NCBI RefSeq assembly: GCF_900044055.2
Contig: NZ_FCOX02000063.1
Coordinates: 1-40,205, forward strand
DNA: 40,205 nucleotides
Origin: Caballeronia calidae
GTDB taxonomy: Bacteria; Pseudomonadota; Gammaproteobacteria; Burkholderiales; Burkholderiaceae
Direction: 5' to 3'
Shown in pieces: positions 25,570-33,031 of the stretch; within the stretch, counting starts at the first letter, position 1, and each line of letters starts with the position of its first letter. Both the position numbers and the translations under genes were made by a program. The notes beneath the pieces were generated by a model. The model was not told the DNA's origin. It worked only from the letters and a program-made list of their open reading frames with translations, and made no database searches.

Positions 25570-26037
25570 TTAGGCGTCGGTGTGAGCGGGCGATGTACTC
25601 ACGGATGATGGGACTTCATGAGCAGGGAAATTCATTTCGATCGTCACGCCCGACGGATCTTCGACGAATACCTGATGGAGGCCGAGACTTGGGACCGTTC
25701 TGTCCCGCCACTGCCAGCCCTCGCGGCGCAACGTTGCCCAGAAATCGGGGAGTCCCGTGGCGAGGAACGCGATGTGGTCGACGGTTCCGGTGCCGGTTTC
25801 CGGCAAGCCTTTGTCGCCGAGATAGTCGACGAGACCACTGGGATCGTTCGGGTCGATCCCGATGATGTGGACGACGCCGAACTCGGACTCGTCGCTGCCG
25901 TTGTACAGCCAGATCCCCGGGAAATTGAAGGGAGGACGGAATCCTTCACGAAAGCCGAGAACCTGCGTGTAGAACTGCCGCGACTTCTCGAGGTCGGTGG
26001 TGCGGATCGAGTAATGCGCGAGTTTCGTGACCGCCAT
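25570..26037 (-). CDS. VOC-family (glyoxalase/dioxygenase fold) metalloprotein (copy 2)
   Basis: Identical to the protein at 11034-11501: 155 residues with metal ligands His8, His88 and Glu134. The same third Met is chosen as start because it alone has GGAG at a workable distance. It lies in the operon pqqA-OYE-VOC-FMO. An extradiol dioxygenase, an isomerase or a lyase role is possible; the single-domain length favours lyase, isomerase or a small one-domain dioxygenase. Confidence 0.88.
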   Translation of the reverse strand: MAVTKLAHYSIRTTDLEKSRQFYTQVLGFREGFRPPFNFPGIWLYNGSDESEFGVVHIIGIDPNDPSGLVDYLGDKGLPETGTGTVDHIAFLATGLPDFWATLRREGWQWRDRTVPSLGLHQVFVEDPSGVTIEMNFPAHEVPSSVSTSPAHTDA

Positions 26038-26051
26038 GGCCATCTCCATGT

Positions 26052-26095
26052 TTATCGATCGATTAGTGATCGGTTGATAAATTATAGGGCGATCA
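26052..26095 (-). promoter_or_regulatory. Internal promoter with three operators spaced 15 bp apart (copy 2)
   Basis: The same sequence as 11516-11559: operators at 26052, 26067 and (degenerate) 26082, with TATAAT at 26081-26086 on the minus strand. It lies in the 128-bp OYE-VOC gap. Confidence 0.7.
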
Positions 26096-26165
26096 ATTCG
26101 AGAGTGACCACCGGATTCGTGTCGGTGTTTACCCGTCCCGCCTGTTGAAGGAATTGAACCCGCTG

Positions 26166-27272
26166 TCAGCTCAAGAGCTCTGACAAATTAGGGTAGTCCG
26201 TGTAGCCTTCATCGGTCCCGCCATACCAGCCGACGGGGCGAGGATCGTTATACGGTCCTCCGCGTTGAATGCGGGCCGGCAGGTCGGGATTGGCCAGAAA
26301 CGTCCGTCCGAAGGCGATGACGTCGAGTCGCCCGCTGCGCACATGCTCGGCTGCCAGCGCCGGTGTGATGCCACCGTTGCCGATGAGCGGTCGCCGGAAA
26401 TGCGGTTTGATCATCTCCAGCAAGTGCGGCATGTCCGGGGCGCCAGCCCAGGCGTTCGTGTCGGCGATGTGAATATAGGCCACACCCAGTTCGTCAAGCA
26501 TTCTGGAGACGGCGCTGTATGTCTCCTCGGGATGAGGATCGCGCGTGTTGTTGTAAGCGGCTGTTGGCGAGAGCCGCACACCGACACGATGTGCGCCGAC
26601 GGCGCTGATCACTGCCTCGGTCACGTGCCGTAGAAAACGCAGTCGCTTTTGCAGATTGCCGCCGTATTCATCGTGACGCCGATTGATGGTAGGGGACAGG
26701 AACTGGTGCGGCAGGTAGCCATTCGCAGCGTGAATTTCAACGCCATCCATGCCCGCAAGGACCGCGTTGGCGGCACCAACCCGATATTCCTCGATCGTCG
26801 CTTCGATCTCCGCCAGTGTCATTTCACGTGATGGCGTTGCGGCGAGCCGTGCATATCGACCGTTGGCCAGTTGCCCCCACACCTGAAGCGTGTCGAGGTC
26901 GTCGTTTACACCGGAGGGCGAGAGCGGAGCCTGCCCATCGAGGATCGCGTCGGAGCCGACACGTCCACAGTGCCACAACTGGAGGAAGATTCGGCCGCCG
27001 CTTGCGTGCACGCCGTCAGCGACCGACTTCCAGCCACGAACTTGGTCTTCACTATAAATACCAGGCGCCTGCTCAAAGGCGCAAGAATGCGGTGAAACAT
27101 TGGTTGCCTCGGTGACCATCAGGCCCGCCGACGCACGCTGCGAGTAGTACTTCACACTGCTCGGTTGTGGCACGTCGCCCGCTTGCGCACGGCATCGTGT
27201 CAGTGGTGCAAGGGCAATCCGGTTGGGCAGCTTCAGCGAGCCCAGTTCCAGGGCATCGAACAGTTGTGGCAT
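26166..27272 (-). CDS. Old yellow enzyme-family ene-reductase (OYE-B, copy 2)
   Basis: A 368-residue enone reductase, identical to the copy at 11630-12736 except Leu24 for Met24, next to the flavin-contacting Thr25. Substrate pair His181/Asn184 and proton donor Tyr186 are present. AGGAGG precedes the ATG. The gene is second in its operon, 142 bp after pqqA and under the pqqA promoter. Met is also present at this position in OYE-A, so Leu may slightly change flavin properties in copy 2. Confidence 0.95.
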   Translation of the reverse strand: MPQLFDALELGSLKLPNRIALAPLTRCRAQAGDVPQPSSVKYYSQRASAGLMVTEATNVSPHSCAFEQAPGIYSEDQVRGWKSVADGVHASGGRIFLQLWHCGRVGSDAILDGQAPLSPSGVNDDLDTLQVWGQLANGRYARLAATPSREMTLAEIEATIEEYRVGAANAVLAGMDGVEIHAANGYLPHQFLSPTINRRHDEYGGNLQKRLRFLRHVTEAVISAVGAHRVGVRLSPTAAYNNTRDPHPEETYSAVSRMLDELGVAYIHIADTNAWAGAPDMPHLLEMIKPHFRRPLIGNGGITPALAAEHVRSGRLDVIAFGRTFLANPDLPARIQRGGPYNDPRPVGWYGGTDEGYTDYPNLSELLS

Positions 27273-27414
27273 AAAGCCTCCTATTGACTATGTCCAATCC
27301 GGTGGTCAACCTGGCTCGCCGTAAGTCGTGACGTAGAGACTGTTGTACGCCAGTGGGCCATTGGCGCGACCACAGGCATCGGCGACGCAAGAGTGCGTCG
27401 CCGAACGCGCCCTG

Positions 27415-27489
27415 TTATCTCGTCGCGATGTACATCGTGATTTCGAAGCCGAAGCGCAGATCGGTGTACTGAGGTGTAGTCCATTCCAT
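27415..27489 (-). CDS. pqqA: PQQ precursor peptide PqqA (24 aa)
   Basis: The minus strand encodes a 24-residue peptide starting MEWTTPQYTDL and ending RFGFEITMYIATR. This is the canonical PqqA pattern, with Glu16 and Tyr20 in the E-x3-Y spacing that PqqE cross-links to make PQQ, and the usual terminal Arg. GGAG lies 7 bp before the ATG. PqqD would carry the peptide to PqqE; a protease such as PqqF/G must be encoded elsewhere. It is unusually placed: divergent from the PQQ dehydrogenase and pqqBCDE, and leading the OYE-VOC-FMO-DUF485-actP operon. Two operators flank its promoter. A decayed copy lies at 12881-12955. Confidence 0.95.
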   Translation of the reverse strand: MEWTTPQYTDLRFGFEITMYIATR

Positions 27490-27570
27490 GGTTTATCTCC
27501 AGATGTCGAAGGGAAGTGCGATCGACATGCATCGCGAACGTGTCCGAGCAGGATCTGCCGCGATCAATAG

Positions 27571-27627
27571 TTATCGCTCGATCATTTTGTGCATGCTGTG
27601 ACGTTGCGTCAAGTGATCGCATGATAA
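27571..27627 (-). promoter_or_regulatory. pqqA operon promoter flanked by two operators
   Basis: Minus strand: -35 TTGACG (27607-27612), 17-bp spacer, -10 CAAAAT (27584-27589). Operator TGATC-GCAT-GATAA (27614-27627) abuts the -35, and TTATC-GCTC-GATCA (27571-27584) abuts the -10 and covers the expected start site. The leader to pqqA would be near 90 nt. Confidence 0.78.
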
Positions 27628-27697
27628 ATTATGTTAGGTAGTTTTACTAATGCATCCCTCCACCCCCGAAACTTCTCGTTCGTCCCAGATCCGCCGG

Positions 27698-27711
27698 TTA
27701 TCATAAGATAA
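27698..27711. promoter_or_regulatory. TetR-type operator in the pqqA/dehydrogenase divergent region
   Basis: TTATC-ATAA-GATAA is an exact consensus match. It lies between the pqqA promoter and the dehydrogenase promoter, about 70 bp upstream of the first, and could help the repressor cooperate across the region. Confidence 0.68.
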
Positions 27712-27832
27712 ATTATAAGTCTATGATTTTGTGGCAAAAATCAGGCCTGCTTGATCACCCGGAGTTCGCTCCGTCCGATCAAGTGTGTTCTCTGACGACA
27801 CCCGCTAGGGGTAATTCCCGAGCCTGACCATC

Positions 27833-27880
27833 TTGGTTGATCGAACGGTGGCGATATAAACTTAAGTTGTCGTTCGATAA
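27833..27880 (+). promoter_or_regulatory. PQQ dehydrogenase-pqqBCDE promoter with operator
   Basis: -35-like TTGGTT (27833-27838), 16-bp spacer, TATAAA (27855-27860), then operator TTGTC-GTTC-GATAA (27867-27880) over the start site. The same block occurs at 13287-13331 in unit 1. The leader to the chosen GTG is about 175 nt. Confidence 0.7.
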
Positions 27881-28043
27881 ATAACGGCATGAAGCGATTC
27901 CCTGTACGGATCTCAGGGCAGGCGCTTGGCGCTGGTTTCTGTGTTGAGTTTTCTAGATACGTTGTCCTACGACACCACCCCTATACAAGCAGTTAGGAAT
28001 CTTAATAGACGTGAAAGATCACGTCGACCGACGGAGGAGAAAG

Positions 28044-29666
28044 GTGAATCGACATCTGAAAGTTGCAGTCGCTTCAATCGCGATTGCTGGAACGGCCGCA
28101 TCCGTCGTAGCAGCCGAGAACGACTGGCCAAGTTATAACCGTACCCTGAATTCAGATAGGTATTCTTCACTTGCACAAATCAACGCTGGGAATGTCAGCA
28201 ATCTGAAGGTGCTGTGCACATACGATACAGGCGAGCATGGCAGCTTCCAGACGGGCATTCTGATGACAAACGGTGCGCTGATTGGAACGACTGAAAAAGA
28301 CACGTTTTCAATCAATCCCTCCACGTGCAAGGAGAATTGGCGGGTACATGAAGACTACACGACGGTCAACCCGCTGAAGGTCAATCGTGGGGCGGCATAT
28401 CTGGAGGGGCGAATCTTTCGTGGCACGCAGGATGGCCGTGTCATTGCTTATGATTTCAAGAGCGGAAAGCGCCTGTGGTCGACGACAATCGGCGATGCGA
28501 CGAAGTTGAATGAAAGCGTTCCCGCTGCACCTATCGCATGGAATGGCATGGTGTTTGTCGGACAGGCTGGAGGCGATAACAAGGGCGTCAAGGGTCGTAT
28601 GTATGCGCTCGAGGCCACGACTGGCAAGATCCTATGGGAAACGTATCTTGTGCCGAAGGGGCCACAAGACGTTTCGCGCGGCCCATCCGCACCGCCGCTC
28701 GCGCTGGTCGCTGCAAGTTGGAAGAATGCGCCTGATGTCCCGATCAGCGGCGGTGCAACGTGGACGACCTATTCACTGGACACCGAGTCAGGAACACTCT
28801 ATATCCCCGTCGGGAATCCAGCCCCGGATTTCGTCAATGGTTTGCGCGAAGGTGACAATCTCTTCACCGGCTCGATGCTTGCGCTCGATGCAAAAACAGG
28901 TGCCTATCGTAACCACTGGTCTCTGGTTAAGAACGACTGGCATGATTGGGACGTCGACACAGCGCCTTCGATCGTTAAGGTGAAGTCTGGGAAGAAGATG
29001 CTGTTTATGGCGCCGAAAAACGGCTACCTCTACGGTGTTGACCTGTCGTCGAACAACATCGCGTACAAGGTACCCGTGACGCGCATCGAAAACGCGGACG
29101 CGCAATTCACACCTGGAAAGAAGGTACGTGTCTGCCCGGGAGCCATTGGAGGTGCTGAATGGAACGGAGCCGCTTACGATCCCAAGAATAATCTGGTCCT
29201 TACAGGCGAAGTGGAATGGTGTGCCGCCGTCGTGGCTCAGACTGACACGGAAGTCAAAGCAGTAAAAGCAGGCGACATTTGGCCCGGGATGCAAACAAAC
29301 AATCCGCTCAATGCTTGGGGAGAGCATGACCCCGCGAGTCAGTGGGCTGGCTGGTTGTACGCGAGCAATGCCGAAACCGGTAAGTGGAAATGGCGACTCA
29401 AGACCAATTTCCCGATTCTTGGCGGTGTGACGCCGACCGCTGGCGGAATCGTCTTTTTTGGTGATATTGGAGGCAATTTCTACGCCGTCGATTCTGCAAC
29501 TGGGAAACAGTTGTGGAAGAAAGAGCTGGATGGCGCGGCGATCGGCGGTGGTGTCATCACCTATGAGGATGCCGGGAGCCAGAAGGTGGCAGTGGCAGCA
29601 GGGATGACGTCGCCGCTTTGGCCGGTAAAAATCTCAACTGAAAAGGTCGTGATCTTCGGGCTGTAG
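28044..29666 (+). CDS. Periplasmic PQQ-dependent alcohol dehydrogenase-like quinoprotein
   Basis: An eight-bladed propeller quinoprotein, 540 residues with a signal peptide at 1-24 (cut near VVAA/EN). Tryptophan-docking repeats end in forms such as GKRLWS and GKILWE. PQQ-site features include VNRG near 113-116, GGATW near 236-240 and DWHDWDVDTA at 298-307. Asp303 is the expected catalytic base, and Asp305 two residues on is the position that marks lanthanide-using enzymes (D-x-D). The adjacent-cysteine disulfide that normally sits above PQQ just before VNRG is missing (PLK instead). There is no cytochrome c domain and no cytochrome gene nearby. The start is GTG 28044, with GGAGG 6 bp before; an upstream GTG at 28011 would spoil the signal peptide. 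The alcohol substrate is unknown. Confidence 0.92.
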   Translation: MNRHLKVAVASIAIAGTAASVVAAENDWPSYNRTLNSDRYSSLAQINAGNVSNLKVLCTYDTGEHGSFQTGILMTNGALIGTTEKDTFSINPSTCKENWRVHEDYTTVNPLKVNRGAAYLEGRIFRGTQDGRVIAYDFKSGKRLWSTTIGDATKLNESVPAAPIAWNGMVFVGQAGGDNKGVKGRMYALEATTGKILWETYLVPKGPQDVSRGPSAPPLALVAASWKNAPDVPISGGATWTTYSLDTESGTLYIPVGNPAPDFVNGLREGDNLFTGSMLALDAKTGAYRNHWSLVKNDWHDWDVDTAPSIVKVKSGKKMLFMAPKNGYLYGVDLSSNNIAYKVPVTRIENADAQFTPGKKVRVCPGAIGGAEWNGAAYDPKNNLVLTGEVEWCAAVVAQTDTEVKAVKAGDIWPGMQTNNPLNAWGEHDPASQWAGWLYASNAETGKWKWRLKTNFPILGGVTPTAGGIVFFGDIGGNFYAVDSATGKQLWKKELDGAAIGGGVITYEDAGSQKVAVAAGMTSPLWPVKISTEKVVIFGL

Positions 29667-29714
29667 CCTGCGAGAGCGTTGCACATGTCTGCATCATTTC
29701 ATTGATTGCATCTC

Positions 29715-29754
29715 GTGGTTTCGCGGCTTGGCAAGCAGAAAAGCCGCGAACCAC
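29715..29754 (+). promoter_or_regulatory. Hairpin between the dehydrogenase and pqqB
   Basis: GTGGTTTCGCGGCTT pairs with AAGCCGCGAACCAC (one bulged T, 11-base loop) and has no U tract after it. It ends 23 bp before pqqB. It may be an mRNA-processing, stability or attenuation element that makes pqqBCDE expression lower than that of the dehydrogenase. Confidence 0.55.
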
Positions 29755-29777
29755 CCGGATATCGTTGGCTACACCCC

Positions 29778-30701
29778 ATGAAGATCAAGGTACTGGGCTC
29801 GTCGGCAGGCGGCGGATTCCCACAATGGAACTGCAACTGCCGCAACTGTGACGGTGTACGGCGTGGCACGCTGGAGGCAACGCCGCGCACGCAATCCTCG
29901 ATCATTGTTAGTGGTAACGGCGAAGAGTGGTTGCTCGTCAACGCGTCGCCAGACATCCTGGCGCAGATAGCGGCCCATCCGGAACTGCAACCCGCACGTC
30001 GCCAACGTGATAGTGGCATCGCCGCCGTGCTGGTCATCGACGCGCAGATCGATCACACCACGGGTCTTCTGATGTTGCGGGAGCGCGATACGCCGTTGCC
30101 GCTCTATGCGACAGATGTGGTCTGGCGGGAACTGACGGACAGCTTTCCGCTGACCTCGATCCTTTCACATTACTGCGCCTTGGAACGTCACACCATTCCG
30201 CTGTACGGCGGGTCGTTCGTGATCCCTGAGCTGCGGGGCGTGAGCATCGAGGCGTTGGCACTATCGAGCAAGGCGCCGCCTTATTCATCACATCGCAATT
30301 GCGGCAAGGTTGGTGACAACATCGGTCTTGTTTTCACAGAACTTGCCTCAGGCAAGCGTGCTTTCTACGCGCCGGGACTCGGCGAGATCGAGCCGCATGT
30401 GCTCGCGGCGATGCAACAGGCTGATTTAATTCTCGTCGATGGCACCTGCTGGAGCAACGACGAAATGATCCGGCTCGGACTGTCGAAAAAGTCCGCTGCG
30501 GACATGGGACATCTGGCGCAAACGGGGGCAGGCGGGATGATCGAAGTGCTCGATTCACTCGCCGACCGCAAAGATGCGCGAAAAGTGCTGATCCACATTA
30601 ACAACACGAATCCGATCCTCGATGAGGACAGTCCGGAGCGCCGGCTGCTTATCGAACATGGAATCGAGGTTGCGTACGACGGAATGGCTTTCGAGCTTTG
30701 A
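29778..30701 (+). CDS. pqqB: PQQ biosynthesis protein PqqB
   Basis: The 307-residue metallo-beta-lactamase-fold protein opens with the family signature KVLGSSAGGGFPQWNCNC, then CRNCDGVR, giving the structural zinc cysteines. DAQIDHTTGLL replaces the usual HxHxDH site, as in other PqqB proteins, and HINNTNPIL lies near 275. It is thought to hydroxylate the Tyr-derived ring of the PqqA cross-linked intermediate. ATG 29778 is chosen from the conserved N-terminus; the frame is open further upstream to 29706 across the hairpin. It is the first gene of the pqqBCDE run. Confidence 0.97.
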   Translation: MKIKVLGSSAGGGFPQWNCNCRNCDGVRRGTLEATPRTQSSIIVSGNGEEWLLVNASPDILAQIAAHPELQPARRQRDSGIAAVLVIDAQIDHTTGLLMLRERDTPLPLYATDVVWRELTDSFPLTSILSHYCALERHTIPLYGGSFVIPELRGVSIEALALSSKAPPYSSHRNCGKVGDNIGLVFTELASGKRAFYAPGLGEIEPHVLAAMQQADLILVDGTCWSNDEMIRLGLSKKSAADMGHLAQTGAGGMIEVLDSLADRKDARKVLIHINNTNPILDEDSPERRLLIEHGIEVAYDGMAFEL

Positions 30702-30753
30702 CTCTCAAGATCGAGGCTAAACATATGCGTTGCAGAGTGCAAGAGAGCTGATC

Positions 30754-31494
30754 GTGAACACACTCAACGAATCCCGTGACATTGCGCGTGATATCGCCCC
30801 ATCGCTTACGGTCGCATGGACGCGAGAGAAATTCGAAGCGCAGCTTCGGGCCAAGGGCGCCGCGTATCACATTCATCATCCGTTCAACGTGAAGATGAAC
30901 AGCGGGGGCTGCTCGCGCGAGCAGATCCGTGGGTGGGTTGCGAACCGCTTTTACTACCAGATCTCTATCCCGCTGAAAGACGCTGCGATCTTGTCGAATT
31001 GTCCATATCGAGAGGTGCGCCGCGGCTGGGTACGACGCATTCTTGACCACGATGGTTACGACAGGGACCAAGGCGGTATCGAAGCTTGGGCGCAACTGGG
31101 AGACGCCGTTGGACTTACCCGCGATGAGTTGTGGTCGCTTAGGCACGTCGCACCGGGCGTGCGCTTCGCTGTCGACGCCTATGTGAATTTCGCTCGCCGC
31201 GCACCCTGGCAGGAAGCGGTGTGTTCTTCGCTGACAGAGCTTTTTGCACCGCAGATTCATCGTGACCGTCTGTCGACCTGGCCGCAGCACTATCCCTGGA
31301 TCGACCCGGCTGGGCTTGCATATTTCCGCTCACGCATCCCCCTTGCGCAGCGGGATGTAGACGAAGGACTGACGGTCACGCTGGATTACTTCACGACGCG
31401 CACGCAGCAGGAGCGTGCGCTTGAGATCCTGCAATTCAAGCTCGACATCCTCTGGACCATGCTGGACTCAATTGAAAAGGCCTTTCCGACATGA
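30754..31494 (+). CDS. pqqC: PQQ synthase PqqC
   Basis: A 246-residue all-helical, cofactor-free oxidase that performs the last step, ring closure and eight-electron oxidation of AHQQ to PQQ. Family blocks are seen: YHIHHPFNVKMNSGG, QIRGWVANRFYYQ, IPLKDAAILSNC, ILDHDGYDRDQGGIEAW and the C-terminal LDILWTMLDSIEKAF. The active-site His and Arg/Tyr residues lie in these. The start is GTG 30754 with a GAGAG site; a TTG 24 bp earlier is less likely. Its stop overlaps the pqqD start (ATGA). Confidence 0.96.
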   Translation: MNTLNESRDIARDIAPSLTVAWTREKFEAQLRAKGAAYHIHHPFNVKMNSGGCSREQIRGWVANRFYYQISIPLKDAAILSNCPYREVRRGWVRRILDHDGYDRDQGGIEAWAQLGDAVGLTRDELWSLRHVAPGVRFAVDAYVNFARRAPWQEAVCSSLTELFAPQIHRDRLSTWPQHYPWIDPAGLAYFRSRIPLAQRDVDEGLTVTLDYFTTRTQQERALEILQFKLDILWTMLDSIEKAFPT

Positions 31495-31790
31495 ACGACA
31501 ACGCACCGATGGACACGGAGGTCGCCTCCGTCGCGCAACCTTGGCGCCCTCGACTGATCGGACTCTTTCGCCTGCAATGGGAACCGGCACAGAGCGCGCA
31601 CGTGCTCCTCTACCCTGAGGGAATGGTGAAGCTGAACACGAGTGCCGCACAGATCCTATTGCGATGCGACGGTACACGTGAAATGTCTTCGCTCATTGCC
31701 GATCTGGAGAAGACGTTTAACGCGACAGGTCTCACGTCGGACGTGGCAAATTTTGTCGACCACGCGAAGACGCGCGGCTGGCTGGAATAG
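31491..31790 (+). CDS. pqqD: PqqA-binding chaperone PqqD
   Basis: A 99-residue winged-helix RiPP recognition element that binds PqqA and presents it to PqqE. Typical pieces are FRLQWEPAQSAHVLLYPEG, KLNTSAAQILLRCDG and the acidic C-terminal helix region. Start ATG overlaps the pqqC stop; the pqqE start follows 5 bp after its stop, so the three are translationally coupled. Length is slightly above the common 90-95. Confidence 0.95.
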   Translation: MNDNAPMDTEVASVAQPWRPRLIGLFRLQWEPAQSAHVLLYPEGMVKLNTSAAQILLRCDGTREMSSLIADLEKTFNATGLTSDVANFVDHAKTRGWLE

Positions 31791-31795
31791 ACGGC

Positions 31796-33031
31796 ATGAC
31801 CAACCTGACCGTACATACGCAGCCCGCGCCGCCAGCGAGCAAGCCAGCCATCGAGCCGCCGTTGTGGCTGCTGGCGGAGCTGACATATCGCTGTCCGCTG
31901 CATTGCGTCTTCTGCTACAACCCTGTGAACTACGCCGATCACGCGCGGGAACTCAGTACTGAGCAATGGCTCGACGTGCTGCGCGAAGCACGCGCGCTCG
32001 GGGCGGCTCAGCTCGGTTTTTCCGGCGGCGAACCGCTCTTGCGTGACGATCTCGAAGTGCTTGTCCGCGAGGCGCGGCAATTGGGTTTTTACACGAACCT
32101 CATCACGTCGGGTATTGGGTTGACCGACGTACGTCTCGACGCATTGAAGGCTGCCGGACTTGATCATATCCAGCTATCGTTCCAGGACTCAACACAGCAG
32201 CTCAACGATTTTCTCAGCAGCACCCGCACGTTTGACCTGAAAAAGCGGGTCGCTGCGTCGATTAAGGGGCATGGCTTCCCCATGGTACTCAACTGTGTGC
32301 TGCATCGCTTCAACCTGCCGCACGTCGGGCGGATCATCGAGATGGCGCTTGATATGGGCGCGGAGTATCTGGAGCTTGCGAACACGCAGTACTACGGCTG
32401 GGCACGCGCGAACCGTGCGCAGCTGATGCCCACCGCAGAGCAACTGCGTGAGGCGGAAGCCGTCGTAGCACGATACAGGAAGGAAATTGGCGGGCGCTGC
32501 ACGATCTATTTCGTCGTGCCGGACTACTTTGAGACACGGCCGAAGCGCTGCATGAATGGCTGGGGATCGGTGTTCCTTGGCATCGCCCCGGACGGCGCTG
32601 CGCTTCCCTGCCACACGGCGCGGTCGCTGCCGGGTTTGGAATTTCCGAACGTCACGGAGGTCTCGCTGCGAGAGATTTGGTACGAAAGCGATGCTTTCAA
32701 CCGCTTTCGTGGGGTCGGCTGGATGAAGGAGCCATGCCGCAGTTGCGAAGAGAGAGATCGCGATCTCGGCGGATGTCGCTGCCAGGCTTTTCTTCTGACA
32801 GGCGATCCCGCCAATGCAGATCCCGTCTGCGACAAGTCTCAGGCGCACGAGCGTGTCATCCAGGTGGTCAAAGCGGCGGAGGCGCGAGCCGTTTCAAATG
32901 AGCGCCCGGTGCTGTTTCGCAATGACGCGAACTCGCGCAAGATCGCACGCGATCACTCACAAGTGCGCGCGGTCGGAACGGGAATCGCCATTGCGGACGC
33001 CGGTCCCGGCAGCCCGGGAGGCTGCGCATGA
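31796..33031 (+). CDS. pqqE: Radical SAM PqqA peptide cyclase PqqE
   Basis: 411 residues. It forms the Glu-Tyr carbon-carbon bond in PqqA. The radical SAM cluster cysteines are Cys33, Cys37 and Cys40 in YRCPLHCVFC; GFSGGEPLLRDD follows. The SPASM half has KRCMNGWGS, ALPCHTARSLPG, CRSCEERDRDLGGCRCQ and DPVCDKS for the auxiliary iron-sulfur clusters. The last 50 or so residues are a poorly conserved tail, making it longer than the usual 370-390. The four-base overlap (ATGA) with the response regulator suggests coupling. 39 bp of it recur inverted at 13381-13419. Confidence 0.97.
   Translation: MTNLTVHTQPAPPASKPAIEPPLWLLAELTYRCPLHCVFCYNPVNYADHARELSTEQWLDVLREARALGAAQLGFSGGEPLLRDDLEVLVREARQLGFYTNLITSGIGLTDVRLDALKAAGLDHIQLSFQDSTQQLNDFLSSTRTFDLKKRVAASIKGHGFPMVLNCVLHRFNLPHVGRIIEMALDMGAEYLELANTQYYGWARANRAQLMPTAEQLREAEAVVARYRKEIGGRCTIYFVVPDYFETRPKRCMNGWGSVFLGIAPDGAALPCHTARSLPGLEFPNVTEVSLREIWYESDAFNRFRGVGWMKEPCRSCEERDRDLGGCRCQAFLLTGDPANADPVCDKSQAHERVIQVVKAAEARAVSNERPVLFRNDANSRKIARDHSQVRAVGTGIAIADAGPGSPGGCA

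Larger units (their letters stand above)
24330..27197. repeat. 2,868-bp direct repeat, copy 2 (FMO-VOC-OYE module)
   Basis: The partner of 9794-12661, same orientation, no difference seen. Outside it the similarity to unit 1 drops quickly although homology continues: DUF485 versus its relic on the left, pqqA versus its relic on the right. Confidence 0.93.

Noticed and set aside
27889..27996. 35-codon plus-strand frame with E-x3-Y-x3-R that resembles PqqA
   Set aside because: No ribosome site, no conservation in unit 1, and the true canonical pqqA was found on the minus strand at 27415-27489.
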